In this document: positions 20,935 to 32,830 of the stretch, piece after piece
Numbering within the stretch: position 1 is the first letter of the stretch
Layout: each line of letters begins with the position of its first letter
Assembly: GCA_019925095.2 (NCBI GenBank)
Contig: CM034398.1
Coordinates: 1,622,001-1,686,000 of the forward strand
Length of the DNA: 64,000 nt
Direction of reading: 5' to 3'
DNA from: Dendrolimus kikuchii
Taxonomy: Eukaryota > Arthropoda > Insecta > Lepidoptera > Lasiocampidae
Made by a program: the position numbers and the translations under genes
The notes under the pieces: generated by a model
Told to the model about the DNA's origin: nothing
Seen by the model: the letters and a program-made list of their open reading frames with translations, nothing else
Databases searched by the model: none

Positions 20935-21275
20935 AACTTCAAATTTGGAAAACACTTTTTAAATGTAAGTTAAAATTTAATTTTACTTCCTATTCTATGT
21001 ACACCGCTTCGCAACGTATTATTGCTGTTAAGGAGATGAAGCGGCAAGCAACTGCCCAGCAACACGTCTAGCTAAGAATTCTTTTTCTTTATATTTCTTA
21101 TTCTATTTATATCTCAAGTTCTTTTTTTATAAGTTTTATACAGAAGTATATTACAGAATTAATTTTCGAAGAATTAATGGAGTTGTAGCAAACAGTGCAT
21201 ACTCAATAAGACTAAGACACAATAAAATGAAAGAAAAATATTATTACAGTTATAATAATGACATGACGTACTAAA
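20935..21275 (-). mobile_element. Retroelement family M, antisense
   Basis: Reverse complement of 12475-12862: AACACTTTTTAAATGTAAG, the CCGCTTCGCAACG module and AATTAATGGAGTTGTAGC. Confidence 0.65.
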
Positions 21276-21467
21276 ATTTTATGCTGTAACATACCTCCAT
21301 AAATTCCTTATAAGCTTGGCAAGATAAAAACGTTATACAAAATATAGTATAAGAGGTTGGAGCGAGCTGCTGTGTAAATGAAATTTTATCATTTAAGTAT
21401 ACTTCAATAGTGTAGTAATGCGTAAATGACAGCCGGCTAAGCTGTATGTCAGATATTGATTTTATTC

Positions 21468-21692
21468 TTTTTTATTTTATTGCAGGAGTTCAGCAGACAG
21501 GCAGACGTGCCACTGGATGGAAAGCGGTTACCATCGCCTATGGAAATTTGCAACACCAAAGGTGCTACAAATGCGCTGCTGCTCTCTTAAGTGAGTCTGG
21601 AACGTGGTCACTAATGCCGGAACACAACTCAAAGTTGTTATGGCGGTATGCTCTAGCCATCCAGTCGGGCAAATGCCCTACCACCCGGCAAA
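21468..21692 (-). mobile_element. Retroposon family B, 5' third lost
   Basis: TTTATTGCAGGAGTTCAGCA to GCAAATGCCCTACCACCCGG, with ~25 bp deleted before the CCATCCAGTCGG segment. Confidence 0.75.
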
Positions 21693-21699
21693 ATTCGAC

Positions 21700-22440
21700 A
21701 ACCATTAGCCAGCTGGCGAAGTGGTTGACAAATTACCCGTGGCTATTTTGTTAACCGGTAATTAGCTGGGTATTAAAATAGCTATCCACCTTTACAAAAC
21801 CAAAATCATAAAAAGCATAGACACACCTCTCGACCATTGTAAGATAACCTGACCGGGTTATCATGTGAAATGTTAACAGAAATAACCCCATGCTCAGATC
21901 GTCAACTAACCACTCCAGCAATAACTGTACGCTGGGCAACAGTATTATCTTGTTGGAATGCTGACATTTTCGAAAATGTTTTTAGGTCAAGTCTCAAAAT
22001 ATTAGACGCGGTTGGGCTGTTAATTTTGTGAGTCACGGCGCGCACTTAACGTTTGACCAAAAAATTTGACATATTTATTTAACACTTGAACAAGTAATAT
22101 TGCTTGTCTTCACTCTTTGCGCACTATATTGAGACTAAAGAAGGGGTGATGGTGAAATTGATGAAATGAAACCACACCACTATTCGTTAAAAAGGAAGAA
22201 GAGAAACGTTTATTTTTTTATGACGTTGACTTTATTTTTATGACACTGACAGATAGACATTGACATTTGTAAAAAAAGAGCCTGATATTCACATTCATTA
22301 TAAGCAGTTTTGAATCTAGCATCTCCTCATTCTTTTATCTATAAATAATAATAAGAAAGTTATTTCGGTTTCCACAATACAAATCAACAACTTCTAATAA
22401 TCTTAGTCTTAGCTTTAATAATATAACTAGAAGTTGTATG
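21700..22440. other. Unassigned AT-rich sequence
   Basis: No coding frame and no match to other parts of the window. Confidence 0.35.
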
Positions 22441-23330
22441 TATGGGCAATTCACACGCAGTAAAAGTGAAACTTCAGAGAATATACTCACAGATAATTGA
22501 AGACATGAGTGAATGAAAGGGATATGTTACAATTGGTAAATATTGATAAATTGGCCTACAAAGCTCTTTTACTATCACTTTGCTACACATATAACTCCTT
22601 CATTACTTACTATTTTCAAAATCAAATTCAAAAAGCGTTGTTTTAAGTTCTAATATGGTTTCCTTGCCTGTTTACATTACATATTTCACACATTACATTT
22701 TCCTTTAACGTATTTTTTTTACAGATATACAATGCAAAAGTGGATGGATGCAGAAGTCGTGGAAGGCCACGACACACCTTCCATGATCAAATTGATCGTG
22801 TACTAGCAGAGGGTGATGTCAGGAGCCTTAAGAACAGACGAGCTTGCATGACAAGAGTTATGAATGTCAAAGAGGCAAGTGAGGTGTGTAAGAATAAGCC
22901 TAAATGGCACTCTGTTGATCGTGCCTGGCCCGCAAGGGAACTAGCGTGAAGTTATGTATGTATGTATTTTTTTTTATGTCACATAACTCCTTCATCTACT
23001 CATGTCTTCAATTCGTCACTAACTTTTATTGATATAAATATAATTCCTTTAGCCCACATCAGTCAACATGTTATAATTCAAAATAACAAACTTCTTAAGT
23101 ATCACTTTTAAATATTTCGCTGTTTTAGTCTAAAAAATATTATTATCAGTTTTATTTCGGTCCAAATTGGACCTATGTTCAATAATTGGTCTTATTGACT
23201 CTCTAATCTCTGCTGCACAAAGTGAAACCTATATCTCATTCTCTCGCAGGCTTAGTCCTATAGATTTATTTGTTTTTCTCTCTTTAGTGTCGCATTTTCG
23301 TTTTATCTAGTTTCAAACCACAACGATTCT
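22440..23330. repeat. Unclassified dispersed repeat K, interrupted by RTE
   Basis: GGTCCAAATTGGACCTATG, TCTCGCAGGCTTAGTCCTAT and CTTCTTAAGTATCACTTT recur as reverse complement at 32060-32830. The outer part carries AGTGAAACTTCAGAGA in both. It is an old dispersed element of at least 600 bp without protein. Confidence 0.55.
22721..22964 (+). mobile_element. RTE tail inserted at a T-rich site
   Basis: Frame from the IYNAKVDGCRSRGRPRHTFH segment to PARELA is open. GTATTTTTTTT flanks both sides, a likely target duplication whose length is obscured by the T run. Confidence 0.85.
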
Positions 23331-23332
23331 AA

Positions 23333-23510
23333 AGAAGATAGATAGATAGATAACACTTTATCGCTCACCAAATATACAATTTCAAAAATACACAATTACA
23401 ATATTGTCATGGTAGAAACAATAGGCGGCCTTATCGCTTAAAGCAACCTAACTTAAGGAATAGTTTAACCTAATCTGGCGATGTAAGTGGTGCATATTAT
23501 TAGGTATATC
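23333..23510 (-). mobile_element. LINE 3' end, family V, (TATC)n tail
   Basis: Antisense: GATAGATAGATAGATAACAC, then TTATCGCTCACC and GGCGGCCTTATCGCTTAAAG. The latter resembles GCGGTCTTATCGCTGGGAG at 61770. Confidence 0.5.
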
Positions 23511-23925
23511 ATACATACATACATACATAACTTCACGCCAGTTCCCTTGCGGGGTAGGCACGAAGAACAGAGCGCCATTTAGGCGTATTCTTACACACCT
23601 CACTTGCTTCTTTGACATTCATAACTGACATCACCTTCTGCTAGTACACGATCAATTTGATCATGGAAGGTGTGTCGTGGCCTTCCACGACTTCTGCATC
23701 CATCCACTTTTGCATTGTATATCTGTTTAGTCATTCTTTCCACATGCATTCCTTTCCTTACCTTCACTCCGACACTCTCTTTCAGACCAACTCTCTTTCT
23801 TACTTCTGTATTACGAACGCGGTCCGCGAGCGTCACTCCGCAGATTTTGCGCAGTGCTCGCATCTCGACCGCGTTTACTCTACTTTCATGCTCTCTCTTC
23901 CATACCTAACTCTCGCTTCCTATTT
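23511..23925 (-). mobile_element. 5'-truncated RTE-type LINE
   Basis: Extends upstream to the SRVNAVEMRALRKICGVTLA region. About 20 codons near LRWFGHVERM and part of the C-terminus are deleted. Confidence 0.85.
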
Positions 23926-24060
23926 ATATCATAAATAAACATACTTAAAGAAGTTTCACTTCAAAAGGTTATGAGCTGAAAGATGAATACTTTTCATCCA
24001 TACATATAACGACTAAAAAAAGGTTAGTCGTTACAGTACATATACAAGAGCTAAAAATAA

Positions 24061-25480
24061 AGCTGCTCCCCCCTCAGCACGAGCATTCGTCTGTAATGTA
24101 ACATTTACGATTCGATTTAGAGCATTACGTTACAATACTACCTTCCTAACTGACGAGCATTCGCCTGTAACGTAAGATTTTTAGCATTTAGTTGATTCCA
24201 CAATGTCAGACGAAGCGGTCGTTGCGTTACAAGTTGTATCAAAATATTAGCAACGCGCACTACCATCGCATTGCATTACACGCACACTTCACAAACAAAC
24301 CAAGACACACAAAGAGCCTAAAAATTAATAACCCAGGCACAGAAAAGAAAAAAACAACACTCATGGCACTAGATAGGACTATATATAAGTATAGATATAA
24401 GACCAACACTGCACATGCACTTCCTCATAACACCAGCATGTAACAGATACACTCTACATTAGTATAAGTTTAATATTAAAATTAGAATAAATTAATATAA
24501 TTAGTTATTCTTAAGGTACACCACAACATAAAAATCACTAAATTAATGTCACACGCAGTAACAAAAATAAACAATAAGCGTGTATGGACTCTAAAATCTT
24601 TCATAGAAGTTAAGTAGTAAAAAAGGTACGGAACTCGAGTCCGTAGAGATGTTAATAATAAATAATAATAAACCCGCAGGGGGGCTTTGTGGCGAAGCCT
24701 TAGGTGAGTTACGACACCTCGTACCTGACTCCGGGGGCCAAGGCAAGGCCCCCGCCTCCGTGCTTGCCTTAGCCAGCCGGCACGGAGTGGAGATCGCTAG
24801 AGCTAAGACTCAAGCTCCAGGGGTGAAAGTAATAAATGGCCTAACGTCGGAAGTAGCTTCGTTGAACCTGCAGCCCACCTCTCTACACCCCTTAGCCACT
24901 CACACCCATGTTGCCCCTGTCTTTAGGGCATTTTTTGGGGCCCATGCAGGGAGTGGCGAGTCACCGTCTGCCCATTTTTCCATGTTCCCTGAGCATTGTG
25001 ACGGGCAGACGACATAGTCCCCACATTCCCAGACCCCTAGTACCATTAGCAGTTCACCCCAATAGCCCGGTACTTTTTGTCCTCATTTCCCACAATAGTC
25101 CTACACTGGCCGGGGCTTGCCCTTGGGTGCATTACTATATAGTGTAGACAGGGATAATCGCCGGTCAGTGTCACGCCACATTTACATTAAATTTGTCAAA
25201 GGGCCTATACGTGTTGGCCTTCCCATGGCCCCACGCAAGCCCCCCAAAAGTCCGGGCCATTTTTATGGCCCGTGGTCTTGAAAGACATACAGTATAATAA
25301 TAATAAAAAAAAACATTACAGGTTGTGCACTGTAATGCTTGGTTCTCCTCCCTCACCAATGTAACGCTCGAATATGTAACATTACAGGTTGCGCGCTGTA
25401 ATGCTCGGTCCTCCTCCTTCATTGATGTAATGCTCGGATATGTAACGTTATATTACAGGCAGCTCGCGATGGGGGAGCAC
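24061..25480 (+). mobile_element. Element R: 1.4 kb with inverted ends, GC-rich core
   Basis: GCTCCCCCC with GAGCATTCGTCTGTAATGTA at the left, and inverted TGTAATATAAC...GCGATGGGGGAGC at the right, look like terminal inverted repeats. The core at 24660-25290 is GC-rich (GGCAAGGCCCCCGCCTCCG) with a 122-codon frame that lacks known motifs. A rearranged antisense copy lies at 47700-49470. It could be a non-autonomous DNA transposon or two elements side by side. Confidence 0.45.
25312..25460. repeat. 66-bp subterminal tandem repeat, ~2.3 units
   Basis: AACATTACAGGTTG starts units at 25312 and 25378; a partial AACGTTATATTACAGG starts at 25444. Each unit contains the inverted pair CATTACAGG / CTGTAATG. 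Confidence 0.8.
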
Positions 25481-25518
25481 CTTTAGAATTATTTTAAGGA
25501 GGTTTTCCTACATAGGAT

Positions 25519-25973
25519 TAAGAGTGCCGGACTCGAATTAAAAATGCCCTTGGAATTACTATAGAATTTATTAGAACTATACAAACACGTATAACACAGG
25601 TACAAATATAACTGGGCACAACCAGTACAAACTGCACGATTCAATAACACGCGCAAAGTCCGTCACTATATAGCTCATCGAATGTACACACGTCTTGCTC
25701 GTATCGCAGTCGTCGCTCGACTGCCTCCCCTCTCCATCCTGCCGTCGTTTTATACTTCACAAATATAAGTAAGTGCCCGCCCGTATCGTCGACTTAATTT
25801 CCTAGAAATACGTAATCCACACACCTGCTTAATTATTCCTGCGAACGGCCATAAACTAGTACAATACACAATAGATTGTTTTTCTAAGTAAACAAAGAAG
25901 TCCAAATGCGGGAAGGTAATAAACTGTGCTTTATGGCAGGCAGCTGTGCATTCACTTTTGTCGGCGTGTAACA
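25519..25973 (-). mobile_element. LTR, third copy of the family
   Basis: The minus strand starts TGTTACACGCCGAC, has GAAGTATAAAACGACGG (TATA box, near 25750), GTTATACGTGTTTGTATAG and AATAAATTCTATAG. ATAGGAT occurs at 25512-25518 and 25974-25980, a possible target duplication. It is the best preserved promoter of the three LTRs. Confidence 0.6.
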
Positions 25974-26199
25974 ATAGGATGTTTTAAGATGAAATAGTTT
26001 ATTGTTTAAATTATGGTCATGAATATGATGGTGCTTCTGATTATGCTCTAAGATCAATGGCTGTTTTGCCGACTGACCGAATACGGTGCTAAACAAGTAC
26101 TGATGCCAATGTTATGTTAAAATGCACGTGGCGGCGTAAATCGCTGACACGGCAATGTATGGCTGTTGCTAGCCAATACATACATCAAAATAAATAATT

Positions 26200-26704
26200 T
26201 TTCAACACACTTGCTCATAAAGTGGCTCTATGGTCACCGCAATTAGGCACAGAATGACACCCATAACCAAACTGTGAGTAAAAAACATTATAACTCACTA
26301 GTGAGTTATAGATTTTTTTTTTTAATTATATTGGTTGAGTTGCTTTGTTCTTAAAAAAGTTTTTTATTAAAAAAAAAAAAGATCGTGTTCTATAGAACAA
26401 ATAAATTAATGTTCCTATTGCTTGCTTGCTCATTTCATGCAACTTCTTACTTGAATAGATAATTTTAACTCGTACGTGTTTAATAAATAAAACTTTCACT
26501 CATGTATAACTTTTTTTTATCTACTAAATAAAATGAGTTTTTGTTGTTATTTTATTCACAAGTGTGTTGAAAAACGTCGTATCATACACGTGTGTATTGA
26601 TGATTACCGTCCTCGGCTCTCTTAAGACCCTCGCCTGCGGCTCGAGTCTCAATGGCGCCTCGGCGGTAATCACCAATGTTACACACTAGTACCATAATGT
26701 ACTA
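26200..26704. mobile_element. Element J, copy 1
   Basis: From TTTTTCAACACACTTGCTCA to CCATAATGTACTATTA. Internal inverted pairs: TCAACACACTTG / CAAGTGTGTTGA, AACTCACTAGTGAGTT, GTTCTATAGAAC, and GATTACCG / CGGTAATC around a GC-rich loop with GGCGCCTCGGCGG. No protein. Flanks differ from copy 2, so both are separate insertions. Confidence 0.65.
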
Positions 26705-27198
26705 TTACAAATCAAAATAAAATATGAATAAAGAATACTAATTAACAGTGGCCTAATAATATATGTAACTTCGGAAAGCTTTTAAAAACGAATTAACATA
26801 GACAATATCCAACACCAACGAACTTGAATTTCGCTTTAACTTATTGGGATAGGTCGCCGAAGATTGATGTTCTTCGACGATTTTACGACGCGTGTTTTAA
26901 TTTAACCGCTTGCTCTTGACTACCGTTTAATTTCGTCTATTAATCTTTCTTACGACTTATAAAGTGATCAAAAGTTGTAACAGAAAGTTGCCAGATCGTT
27001 AAATATCCACAGACTATGCCGTATATTTGAACGAAATACCAGATTTTCTCGCAAAACGTTTCGTCCACATAATCAACAGACTAAATGGACGTGTACTTAT
27101 ATAAATTAATATTAAGCATAACTAAACTACTAAACTGCGTCTTTTAACGAAATATAAAATCTGGTTTTTTTTTTAAATCAATTCCTACCTAAAAATAA
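26705..27198. other. Unassigned sequence
   Basis: No coding frame; not repeated elsewhere in the window. Confidence 0.35.
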
Positions 27199-27519
27199 TC
27201 ATCCGTGCAGGAACGGAGAAAGAATACAATTTCCTGCGGCCGGGCGGCTTGTCGTAAGAGGCGACTAAACAACCCACAGCCAGGTGGTATAGCATTTGCC
27301 CGACTGGATGGCTACCACCTCTGGTCTTAAGTATGTCGCTATAACAACCTTGAGTTGTATTTCGGCATTAGTAACCAGGTTCTAGTCTCCCTTAAGAGAG
27401 CAGCAGCGCATTTGTAGCACCTCTGGTGTTGCAAATGTCCATAGGCGATGGTAACCGCTTTCCATCAAGTGGGCCATCTGCCTGGCTGCTGAACCTCTGC
27501 AATAAAAAAATAAAAAAAT
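27199..27519 (+). mobile_element. Retroposon family B, full length
   Basis: ATCCGTGCAGGAACGGAG to CTCTGCAATAAAAAAATAAA. A 44-bp 3' scrap (GTGGGCCGTCTGCCTGTCTG to the A run) lies at 27668-27711. Confidence 0.85.
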
Positions 27520-28038
27520 CAGAACTCCCCGAACATGTCCCAAAACCTTCAGACATGTGACAACCCTAAATGTAACCATATACAACATACACGACAAATT
27601 TATAATAAAATACCACAACAGGGTTACTATTAAAGAAATAATATATATTAACCTTGGCATGTTGGCAGTGGGCCGTCTGCCTGTCTGCTGAACTCCTGCA
27701 ATAAAAAAAAATGTTCTCTTTTTCGGCTATGCCCCTTTGGAACGTCAAATACCACTGAGAAACTTTAGAAGCGCTAACCTAGAACTAAATACTTGTATGA
27801 TATGTAATTAAAAACTGAGGCACCCGTTATGCCCGTAAAGTGACTTTAAATCCTGTCAGACAACATGCACCACTTAGGCAGTTTTTCTAGTTTAATTTTA
27901 GCACTCATTTGTTAGCAGTTAGCACACTTGAATGCCAATCTAGTTTTAACCTTTATGTACTGTATTATGTAAAGATCGCAGAAAGCAAAGAAACCTGCAC
28001 ATCTTATTTGGCCCGATGTGAATCTATACTATAATATA

Positions 28039-28544
28039 TTTTTCAACACACTTGCTCATAAAGTGGCTCTATGGTCACCGCAATTAGGCACAGAATGACA
28101 CCCATTATCAAACTGTGAGTAAAAAACATTATAACTCACTAGTGAGTTATAGATTGTTTTTTTTTTAATTTTATTGGTTGAGTTGCTTTGTTCTTAAAAA
28201 AGTTGTGATTCAAAAAAAAAAGATCGTGTTCTATAGAACAAATAAATTAATGTTCCTATTGCTTGCTCATTTCATGCAACTTCTTATTTAAATAGATAAT
28301 TTTAACTCGTACGTGTTTAAAAAATAAAACTTTCACTCATATATAACTTTTTTTTATCTACTAAATAAAATGAGTTTTTGTTGTTATTTTATTCACAAGT
28401 GTGTTGAAAAACGTCGTATGATACACGTGTGTATTGATGATTACCGTCCTCGGCTCTCTTAAGACCCTCGCCTACGGCTCGAGTCTCAATGGCGCCTCGG
28501 CGGTAATCACCAATGTTACACACTAGTACCATAATGTACTATTA
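28039..28544. mobile_element. Element J, copy 2
   Basis: Nearly identical to 26200-26704 over about 505 bp; differences are scattered single bases and homopolymer length. It lies 1.84 kb from copy 1 in the same orientation. Confidence 0.65.
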
Positions 28545-28979
28545 AAAGCACACAAAGTCACAATGATAAAATTGCACGCCTTGATCAGACCTTTTAAACA
28601 ATTATTTGTAGAAAACTTTAATGATTTTGTTTATTTACGATATTAGTACTAACTAAGTATTATTAAAATATATGTATGTTCCATGGAACTAATTTTATAT
28701 TCAAGGTTTAATTTAAAAAAAAAATCATTTTAAATCTTATCAACTGCCTAAAATTAGCCTTCCTGCATCGTCACAACAAAAATATCTTTTTAATGCAGCT
28801 GCAACTAAAATTAGCTATAATAATACCACATGTTGTTTGTGTTGCCAGATGTGTCCAACTATAATGCTATTTTTGAGTTAATACAAATTACTTGAACTTA
28901 ATTTTTTTTCTTTTTTTTATTGCAAATAAATCTGTTTGTTGTGTCTATCGAAAGATCGCGATCCAAAATCGGCAATAGT

Positions 28980-29115
28980 ATTAATAATAATAAAATCGTT
29001 TATTGGGTAAAATATAATTCATATTATCTAAGTACATTGGTTTCCAAACTATATTGACCTGTATCTTAGGGAAGAGAATACTTTAGTGTGGACCTCCTTC
29101 GTAACTGATACAATT
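28980..29115 (-). mobile_element. LINE 3' end, (TTA)n-type tail
   Basis: TAATAATAATAAAATCGTTTATTGGG is the antisense end (AATAAACG plus tail). The body is unclassified. Confidence 0.35.
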
Positions 29116-29119
29116 CTAT

Positions 29120-29486
29120 TCGTGATATTACTGTTTACAATTACACTAATTACTTATGCGCGTGCGTGTGTACGAGTCTTTGTGTTTGAATGTTAATAAG
29201 AAAAATAAACTTTAGGGTTCACTATAAAATATAGATAACATAAATAATTACTTTTGTTGTTTATAGAATTTCGTATTGTAAATATGGCAAGACCACATAT
29301 AAACATGGCCGCATTTGGCATTCAGCGCAGTACGCGCCCGTGACCTTGACACTGTCGCCAGCGCAGCGAACTGCCTTTGAACGCGTGTTCCATTTATAAA
29401 AATTTGAACTCCGTACACGAACTCAGCTCAAAAAGTTTTGTTTTTTTTTTTACACAGGCTATTAATGGTTGTAACAATCCAGAGCT
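29120..29486. other. Unassigned, partly GC-richer, with TATA-like motif
   Basis: 29320-29400 contains CAGTACGCGCCCGTGACC and CATTTATAAAAATTTG. A promoter is possible but no gene follows. Confidence 0.2.
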
Positions 29487-29545
29487 TCGAGTTCTTGGCG
29501 GGAACTTAAAGGGTTAATGTTTTACTGTGCAGTTTTGTTATCAAA
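29487..29545 (+). mobile_element. SINE-like family Q, 5' fragment
   Basis: GAGTTCTTGGCGGGAACTTA to ACTGTGCAGTTTTG matches the 5' end of the copies at 53814 and 60583. Confidence 0.5.
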
Positions 29546-30480
29546 ACATGTTTAATACTATTTAAAAGCGAACAATAAATTGTTCTAGTGTTCTATTGTT
29601 CTAATAATTGTTCTTGATGAAATGCATCTATTCGAGTTGCTAGAAGAACTCCATGTTTGGCGTCAGTCAAAGACCTACAATTTGGCTTAGGCTTTAACTT
29701 AATATCATCTTAATAAATAATCATGAATAATGTACAGTGGCTAGATACACAAATGGTGCAGAGCCATAATTTATTAATTAAGAAGAAGTCCAGGGCATTT
29801 GAAATTAAATTATATTTAAAAAGTTTGAGTTGAGATTTAAATAATTCATTCACATAAATAATCAATAAATAGATTCAGGAAAAGCTATTGTATTGTACCA
29901 AATTATATATTCAAAACATAAAAAATCTCGTCTACTATTTTATTATGACTATCACTTTTACAAGATAGTGTATCTGTGTTATTTAAAATCTATGGTTATT
30001 ATTACCACGTTATAAAATTTATTTTAATATATTTATAACTGGCTTTCACTTTTTATTGAAATTGTTGACGCATTTTAGTTTCTTTTTTTATTTTGTTATA
30101 TTTAGATGTTTGTTTTTTTTTTAAATTCGAAGTGGTTTAAGCGCCGTTTTTGATACTTTGTGACTATATTCTTCAAAAAATAAAATGCGAAACTGTCTGT
30201 TTGTTTTTTTTTTAAATTATGGCTCCAACACATTCGGCACTGATTTTGCCAATTTCAAAGTTAGAAAGGACTGGTGCTATTCTAAGTGCAATTTTAGCCA
30301 CTGAAATTTGGTCGACGATTTATACGCGTTTTTGCGAATCTGTGGACAACACAAACATAAAGTTACTAATTTATGTTTGTTCCAATGTAACTAACTCAAC
30401 GATTTGGGGGCCAAAAAGTCAACCCGAATAAAAACTCAGGAGACGTTACGAAAGCGGCAATGAAATTATATTTCCCTAAA
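29546..30480. other. AT-rich stretch, no recognised feature
   Basis: A 70-codon frame at 30219-30431 has no motif and no repeat match; I treat it as chance. Confidence 0.35.
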
Positions 30481-30639
30481 AATTAATCTATTTATCTAAT
30501 CTGTACTAATAAAATTGTAAAAGGATACAATTTGTGCATTGAAATCGAGTAAAATAGAACTGTTGTCTGTTTGTTCGCGTATCATATGAAAACACTAAAG
30601 CGATTTTATCGAAACTTTATACACCGGGGTAGCTTATAT

Positions 30640-30910
30640 ATTTTTTTGTGTTTATGGCTTGGCAACTAGGCCTTTAAGCCAGGCGAAATTGTATTGTAGA
30701 CTACAATCGACGCCGTATAACGGAGTTCTTATGAAAACTCGAAAGGCCACATTTGACTATACAGTTCACATTTCTCACAAAAACACATAATTACTACTCA
30801 AAAATTATCAATATCCTACAACTATTGTTCATTTTAGAGTAATTTCACACATTTTTAGAAAATTAAACTGCACAGCACAACGTCCCCTTGCAGTTTACGC
30901 CAAAAACTCC
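30640..30910 (-). mobile_element. SINE-like family Q, 14-bp target duplication
   Basis: GGGGTAGCTTATAT stands at 30626-30639 and 30911-30924. The minus strand begins GGAGTTTTTGGCGTAAACTG and ends in an A-rich tail. It sits in a larger old sequence (30490-31040) that may be Helitron-like. Confidence 0.8.
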
Positions 30911-31125
30911 GGGGTAGCTTATATTATGACTCTGGCCATATATTATATATTATACTGGAATATGAAAGCGTTCCCCCGGGATAATCGGATAAATTCCACG
31001 CCAAAGCAATAAAATCTGCAGCTAGTTTTAAATAAATAAAATTCTTATTATCGTATATTGATTAAAAAAAAATATTATAACGTCTTCGTTGAAGGAGAAA
31101 GGCATGTGATTTATTTCATATAAGA

Positions 31126-31399
31126 CTAGCTGTGTCCGCGATTTCGTCCATTGATTTTTTTTTCGCGGAACCCAAAAAGCTGCCTAAGTTACTCCTTATA
31201 ATATCAGCTATATGCCAGTGGAAGTCCCGTCAAAATCGGTCCAGCTGTCTCAGGGAGACAGAAAAATTTTTTAAAAATAATTGATTTTTGGATATAAGTA
31301 CCGTATATATATACTTTCATATGCATTTATTAAAAACCTAAAAGTAAAAGTTATTTTGATATTACAAACACACATTTCAATTTTAATTATCCGTATAGA
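31126..31399 (-). mobile_element. Helitron-like element
   Basis: Minus strand A|TCTATACGGATAATTAAAAT to CGCGGACACAG|CTAG, related to 5843-6134. Confidence 0.55.
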
Positions 31400-31500
31400 T
31401 ATGCTTATTTTGTCTGTGTAAAACAACGTTTTACTAATTTTAGATTGCTCATTAAAAGCATTGGTTCCGCCACGTCGCCAAACTATAAAGACAATGAGCG

Positions 31501-31610
31501 ACCGCGCCGCCGCCGCACTGCCACCGCACTTTAGCTGTCGAGCGATGAAATTTCACGGAACAGCACAGTAGCGTCGCGGTGGCGGCATGTCGGCGATCGG
31601 CGGTGCGGTC
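31501..31610. repeat. GC-rich imperfect inverted repeat
   Basis: CGCCGCCGCCGCACTGCCACCGC at 31506-31528 is mirrored by GCGGTGGCGGCATGTCGGCG and GGCGGTGCGGTC at 31576-31610. It stands out from AT-rich flanks. Confidence 0.6.
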
Positions 31611-31619
31611 ACATAAGCG

Positions 31620-31857
31620 CTAAGTAATAATAATAATAATCGGCAGACAAACACACACATTGTATATCCCCAAATTAAGCAAGTTACGCTTGTGTTATGG
31701 GTAATATACAACGGACTACTCTGGGGCCGATCCCAGACACCCAGACCGTAGTAAATATGTTTCCGAAATTTACTATACCAGGAATCGAATCCGGAGCCTA
31801 TGCGTTGCAGTGAGGTAGGCCGGCAAAGGCTTAACCCACTCAACCACAGAAGCCATC
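31620..31857 (-). mobile_element. tRNA-derived SINE, family D
   Basis: Minus strand: A-box-like GTGGTTGAGTGGGTTAAGCC, B box GGATTCGATTCC, body with GGTCTGGGTGTCTGGGATCG, then GTTTGTCTGCCG and a (TTA)n tail. Confidence 0.8.
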
Positions 31858-32184
31858 TTGAGTATGTCGCCTTTAACCACTGCCTTTTCATATTTTCTTA
31901 ATGTTGTGCATTCTATCAAGGGTTAAAAGTGACCCCTCAAATAAACTGTAACTTGACTGAATTTAAAACTGACACCTTTCAACTGTTTTATATATGCAAC
32001 TATAATTTTTAATTTGTCAATGTTGTATTTTGTCATATGAAAAACTTGTACGGCCTTAATAACAATGAATAATGAATGATGAAACGAAAATGCGACACTA
32101 GAAAGAGATAAACACACAAATCTATAGGACTAAGCCTGCGAGAGAATGAGATACGAGTTTTACATTGTGCAGCACAGATTAAAG

Positions 32185-32349
32185 TAGGGGTCGACAAATG
32201 GCGGACCGCGGCCCACGAAAAAATGTCATTTTTCTCATTGATATGTAAGAAAAATACCTTTGTTATTTCCGTAATTACGTTTGTTTAATAAATATTTTTT
32301 TCTATAAAATGTTGTGCGGACCCCGAGCGAAACTAATTGGTGACTCCTG
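32185..32349 (+). mobile_element. Short hAT-like MITE with 8-bp target duplication
   Basis: TAGGGGTCGAC start and GGTGACTCCTG end, flanked by GATTAAAG (32177-32184) and GATTAGAG (32350-32357). Contains GCGGACCGCGGCCCACG. A related antisense copy lies at 51797-51973. Confidence 0.7.
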
Positions 32350-32463
32350 GATTAGAGTCAACAAGACCGATGATTAAACATAGGTCCAATTTGGACCGCA
32401 ATAAAACTGATAATAATATTTGTAAACTAAAACAGTGAAAAATTGAAAGTGATACTTAAGAAG

Positions 32464-32680
32464 GTCGTGGAAGGCCACGACACACCTTCCATGATCAAAT
32501 TGATCGTGTACGTGTACTAGCAGAAGGTGATGTCAGGGGCCTTACGAACAAACCAGCGTGCATGACAAGAGTTATGAATGTCAAAGAAGCAAGTGAGGTG
32601 TCTAAGAATAAGCCTAAATGGCGCTCTGTTGCCCGTGCCTACCCCGCAAGGGAACTGGCGTGAAGTTATGTATGTATGTA
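32464..32680 (+). mobile_element. RTE tail with perfect 14-bp target duplication
   Basis: TGATACTTAAGAAG at 32450-32463 and 32681-32694. A short CGTGTA duplication sits inside. Confidence 0.9.
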
Positions 32681-32830
32681 TGATACTTAAGAAGTTTATT
32701 TTGAATATGTTGACGGATGTAGGCTAAAGGAATTATATTAATAAAAGTTTGAGAACAATTATCTGCGAGTATAGTCTCTGAAGTTTCACTTCTACTGCGT
32801 GAGAACGTGTGTTATATAAGAATGATCCCA

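Larger units (their letters stand above)
32060..32830. repeat. Dispersed repeat K with hAT and RTE insertions
   Basis: Reverse-complement counterpart of 22440-23330. The hAT copy at 32185-32349 and the RTE tail at 32464-32680 both interrupt it; the aligned empty copy confirms both insertion points. Confidence 0.6.

Noticed and set aside
20643..20942. 99-codon minus-strand protein
   Set aside because: It crosses the family Y poly(A) tail (a run of phenylalanine codons) and its target duplication, so it cannot be one gene.
24649..25017. 122-codon protein in the GC-rich core of element R
   Set aside because: No motif, overlapping open frames, and the second copy at 47.7 kb does not keep the frame.
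30219..30431. 70-codon frame
   Set aside because: No motif, no start context or neighbours, AT-rich codons.
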